Source: Balneola sp.
GTDB lineage: Bacteria; Bacteroidota; Rhodothermia; Balneolales; Balneolaceae
Assembly (NCBI GenBank): GCA_002730655.1
Contig: PCAT01000066.1
Location: forward strand, 1 to 9,587
Length of the DNA stretch: 9,587 bases
Reading direction: 5' to 3'
The translations under genes and the position numbers were made by a program. The notes under the pieces were generated by a model that had not been told where the DNA came from, made no database searches, and was given only the letters and a program-made list of their open reading frames with translations. Of this stretch, positions 7,407-9,587 are shown one piece after another (position 1 is the stretch's first letter; each line of letters starts with the position of its first letter).

Positions 7407-8228
7407 TTAAGTGTTCATAGTTGAGATATTACTAGAATATCTAGCACTTAGATTAAAAAAATGAAAGCTCAAGACCGTTTGAAAAATTATAGTAGCTAGT
7501 GCGGTCAAAACGTTGAATAAACCACTGATTAGTGTAAATATGAACTCACCTAGATCACTTCCCATCCAAGTGGTCCCTTCTAAGCCCAAACGGATGAATT
7601 CACTAGGTATTTGAATCAACGAACTAATCATAATGGTGATAAGAATTAAAATAATCAAAAGCCCAAATGTAGGCCAAGCTTGATAAGTTGTTATATTCCA
7701 GCTATGAACCAAGCTATCAATTAGAGATTTTTCTCCAATAATGTAGCTTTGAAAGGTGACTGCTAGTTTGGTTCCCACAAATAAGAATGGGAAGAAAAAG
7801 AAGAGTAACGAAATACCTAAAATCATAGAAATGATAAAATAAAGAACACTAAACCCTAGAATTTTTGGCAATAATGAGGACATATCTTCTGGGTTTATGG
7901 GTACTGAATCCATTGTGCATTTTATATGTTCAAGAATGATTACTATTGAGGTAGCCTGACTTAGAATAGCTGTGATAATTACCAAAGGGTATAACGGTCC
8001 CATAATAGTATCGATAGCATTCAAGCCATTGAAACCAAGCAGCATTTCTGGCTCAAATTGCTCCATAATATTTGCAATTGGGAGTTTTGAAAGTAAAAAA
8101 TAATGAAGAAGGAAGAGGGGTGCAGCAAATAATACCCAAATTCGAAGCAAATTTTTGCCATTTGCACTTAGATAGTTGAAACTATCCTTAAGTGTATCAG
8201 CAATATCACGAACCTTATAGTAATGCAT
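7407..8228 (-). CDS. Multi-pass membrane protein of unknown function
   Basis: I do not recognise a characterised function. The 273-residue protein has about six hydrophobic segments, near residues 28-47, 75-99, 122-141, 142-160, 185-207 and 227-257, and no cleavable signal peptide; it should be an inner-membrane protein. The N-terminus, YKVRDIADTLKDSFNYL (4-20), followed by a hydrophobic segment, and the internal block IIGEKSLIDSLVHSWNIT (163-180) after a glycine- and phenylalanine-rich double helix, resemble a broad group of Bacteroidota membrane proteins related to the glycerophosphodiester phosphodiesterase membrane domain and DUF975-like families. That likeness is from pattern only. No enzyme motif is visible. 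It lies 19 bases downstream of heme o synthase and is probably co-transcribed with it, which hints at a role linked to the oxidase or to the membrane but does not show one. Confidence 0.75.
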   Translation of the reverse strand: MHYYKVRDIADTLKDSFNYLSANGKNLLRIWVLFAAPLFLLHYFLLSKLPIANIMEQFEPEMLLGFNGLNAIDTIMGPLYPLVIITAILSQATSIVIILEHIKCTMDSVPINPEDMSSLLPKILGFSVLYFIISMILGISLLFFFFPFLFVGTKLAVTFQSYIIGEKSLIDSLVHSWNITTYQAWPTFGLLIILILITIMISSLIQIPSEFIRLGLEGTTWMGSDLGEFIFTLISGLFNVLTALATIIFQTVLSFHFFNLSARYSSNISTMNT

Positions 8229-8247
8229 GGAGTAACTTTTTTCGGGA

Positions 8248-9066
8248 TTAGTTAATTAAAATATCAATACTCAGAGAAAGCCAAATAAGAGGTAGATATG
8301 CTATAGAAGCGAACATGAGTGCTCGCGCTGTTTTATATGATCTTGTTTGGTTGAAACGTAAACCAAAAAAAAGAAAAAACAGACCGATTGGAATGCTACT
8401 TATTAAAAATGAAGTATGAGCAAAACCAAGAGCGTACAGAGAATAATTCACAGCAAACAAAATTAGTATGCAGAAAAGGGCATAAATAGAAGTTTTTTGT
8501 CCATTATGGTCATCTTTCGGCAGCATCTTAAAACCAGCTTCAGAGTAATCGTCTTTCCATAGCCAAGCTATAGCCATAACGTGGGGTATTTGCCAGAAAA
8601 ATACGATGGCAAATAATATCCACATGCCTGGATCGATAATATTCCCTGTCACCGCAGCCCACCCTCCAACAGGAGGTAAAGCTCCAGGTATGGCCCCAAT
8701 TATGACATTAAATGCTGTTTTTTGCTTCATTGGGGTATATAATACCAAATAAATTAGGGTGGTTGACAAAGAGACAGCTGCGGCTATGGGATGTGTAAAC
8801 CAAATTAAATATCCTAAACCAATGATGATTAAACTTACAGAGAATAGTTTTCCTTCATGTGCTGAAATTCGCTGAGTCGGTAAAGGCCGAGTCTTGGTTC
8901 TGTTCATCAACCCATCTAGATCTCTTTCTAGGAATTGGTTATGTGCGGCAGTGCCTGCTGAAATGAAATAGGTACCTATGATTGCATGAATCATTAATAC
9001 CCAATCAATAAAGCCGATAGTCACTATACTTGCCATTAAAAAACCCATTAACATACTTATAAGCAC
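8248..9066 (-). CDS. ctaB: Protoheme IX farnesyltransferase (heme o synthase); start uncertain
   Basis: This inner-membrane prenyltransferase adds a farnesyl group to heme B to form heme O, the precursor of heme A in cytochrome oxidases. The first conserved Asp-rich loop is NQFLERDLDGLMNRTKTRPL (43-62, with N43, D49, D51 and R56). The later blocks YTPMKQKT (110-117), FNVIIGAIPGALPP (119-132) and WQIPHVMAIAWLWKDDY (158-174) followed by MLP are typical of CtaB/COX10. The given start is a GTG at 9066, yielding 272 residues, but the in-frame sequence upstream encodes LTKPVITL, the conserved beginning of helix 1 in this family, so the true protein should be longer, near the usual 290-300 residues. 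The frame stays open to 9174 with no ATG, GTG or TTG before 9066. The divergent gene on the other side is heme A synthase, the next enzyme in the pathway, which supports the call. Confidence 0.9.
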   Translation of the reverse strand: MLISMLMGFLMASIVTIGFIDWVLMIHAIIGTYFISAGTAAHNQFLERDLDGLMNRTKTRPLPTQRISAHEGKLFSVSLIIIGLGYLIWFTHPIAAAVSLSTTLIYLVLYTPMKQKTAFNVIIGAIPGALPPVGGWAAVTGNIIDPGMWILFAIVFFWQIPHVMAIAWLWKDDYSEAGFKMLPKDDHNGQKTSIYALFCILILFAVNYSLYALGFAHTSFLISSIPIGLFFLFFGLRFNQTRSYKTARALMFASIAYLPLIWLSLSIDILIN

Positions 9067-9178
9067 GGTAAGTGTGATTACGGGCTTAGTCAGTATGTTG
9101 TAATCGGAAAGTTTAGCACGAAGGCTATTATGGAGGGATAACTTATTTTCGATGATATTCGAGCAAATATGCGTTCAT
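9067..9178 (-). other. Upstream coding extension of ctaB lacking a normal start
   Basis: Read in the ctaB frame, 9174 to 9067 encodes 36 residues ending in LSDYNILTKPVITLT, which fits the N-terminus of CtaB proteins, yet the frame meets TGA at 9177-9175 and offers only near-cognate starts such as ATT at 9168-9166 or CTG at 9093-9091. In another frame an ATG at 9178-9176 opens an 11-codon reading (MNAYLLEYHRK) that stops at 9145-9143. One extra A in the four-A run (minus strand, 9149-9146) would fuse this ATG to the ctaB frame and give a protein of about 309 residues. This suggests either a homopolymer sequencing error, a real frameshift mutation or an unusual start. Confidence 0.6.
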
Positions 9179-9183
9179 AAGTG

Positions 9184-9191
9184 TAATTTTG
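9184..9191 (+). promoter_or_regulatory. Candidate -7 element of the ctaA promoter
   Basis: TAATTTTG at 9184-9191 matches the Bacteroidota TAnnTTTG -7 element exactly and is identical to the box before the E1 gene. It ends 56 bases before the ctaA start codon, in the divergent ctaB-ctaA spacer. No TTG sits at the expected -33 distance; TTCG at 9158-9161 is the nearest candidate, 22 bases upstream. Confidence is limited by the AT-rich surroundings. Confidence 0.35.
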
Positions 9192-9247
9192 AAGGATAAA
9201 AATAACGAATAATCGATTTAATTGTAGGTAAAAAGAACCTTATAGAT

Positions 9248-9587
9248 ATGAAATTAAATTTATATCAAAAAACAGCCCTTAGTACCATAGCAGCAACGCT
9301 ATTTTTAATTATGGTGGGGGGAATTGTTCGAGCTGCAGGTGCTGGATTAGGTTGCCCTGACTGGCCTAAGTGTTATGGTTTGTGGATCCCACCAACGAAT
9401 GTATCTGAGCTTCCTCCCGGCTTTGATGTAGATAGTTTCAATGCATTTAAAACCTGGACTGAATATATAAATAGGTTAATAGGGGTTTTAGTGGGCTTTT
9501 TTATCGCTGCTAACTTTTTAACTTCATTAAGATATCGTAAATCTAAGCCTAATGTCACAATTTCTTCTTTATTAGCTTTGATTTTAG
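9248..9587 (+). CDS. ctaA: Heme A synthase, N-terminal part (3' end outside window)
   Basis: This membrane enzyme of the CtaA/COX15 family oxidises the C8 methyl group of heme O to a formyl group, giving heme A for aa3-type cytochrome oxidase. Only the first 113 residues are present and the frame is still open at the window edge. Helix 1 spans about 11-28 and leads into VRAAGAGLGCPDWPKCYGLWIPP (27-49), the family's signature outer loop with the paired cysteines C36 and C42. Helix 2 starts at TWTEYINRLIGVLVG (69-83), where E72 corresponds to the catalytic glutamate (E57 in B. subtilis). Three residues on, where B. subtilis has the haem ligand H60, this protein has N75; from memory, EYINR is usual in Bacteroidota. 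The ATG at 9248 places helix 1 correctly; there is no Shine-Dalgarno sequence. It is divergent from ctaB, whose product makes its substrate. Confidence 0.92.
   Translation, partial: MKLNLYQKTALSTIAATLFLIMVGGIVRAAGAGLGCPDWPKCYGLWIPPTNVSELPPGFDVDSFNAFKTWTEYINRLIGVLVGFFIAANFLTSLRYRKSKPNVTISSLLALIL

Noticed and set aside
9143..9178. An 11-codon minus-strand reading starting with ATG, as a leader peptide for ctaB
   Set aside because: There is no attenuator-like hairpin or repeated regulatory codon; fusion to ctaB by a one-base indel explains it better.
9373..9558. Open frame of 61 codons on the minus strand
   Set aside because: It is antisense to the recognisable heme A synthase N-terminus.

Overview
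The window is AT-rich, gene-dense bacterial chromosome with ordinary housekeeping and envelope-lipid genes. Several features point to a Bacteroidota or Balneolota-type organism: a sphingolipid-type serine palmitoyltransferase, a 2-oxoacid dehydrogenase E1 with alpha and beta parts fused in one chain, a heme A synthase with the EYINR form of its first helix motif, little Shine-Dalgarno sequence before starts, and two copies of TAATTTTG (matching the TAnnTTTG -7 element of that group) upstream of genes. The lineage is inferred from these traits; no ribosomal RNA or other marker is present. No mobile element, CRISPR array, tRNA or rRNA was seen.

Left part (1-4780, plus strand): the C-terminal part of a GT4 glycosyltransferase whose beginning lies outside the window; then a serine palmitoyltransferase followed 7 bases later by a GNAT-fold acyltransferase-like protein; then, 58 bases on, class II fumarase and a strong hairpin with a T-run. 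The serine palmitoyltransferase makes 3-ketodihydrosphingosine. The tightly linked GNAT protein resembles, as far as I can recall the family, the N-acyltransferase assigned to ceramide synthesis in Caulobacter, so the pair looks like the start of a ceramide pathway. This is the most interesting biology in the window.

Middle part (4781-7406): a fused E1 alpha/beta 2-oxoacid dehydrogenase, probably of the branched-chain type, with its own candidate promoter. It ends tail to tail with the minus-strand genes across a 111-base gap holding a small hairpin. If it is the branched-chain enzyme, its products would prime iso and anteiso fatty acids, the kind of acyl chains such organisms often place in sphingolipids; this link is inference only.

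Right part (7407-9587): the heme A branch. On the minus strand, heme o synthase (ctaB) is followed 19 bases later by an unidentified multi-pass membrane protein. On the plus strand the divergent heme A synthase (ctaA/COX15) begins and runs off the window. The ctaB frame shows an anomaly: conserved N-terminal sequence lies upstream of the first usual start codon, suggesting a non-standard start, a one-base error or a real frameshift.
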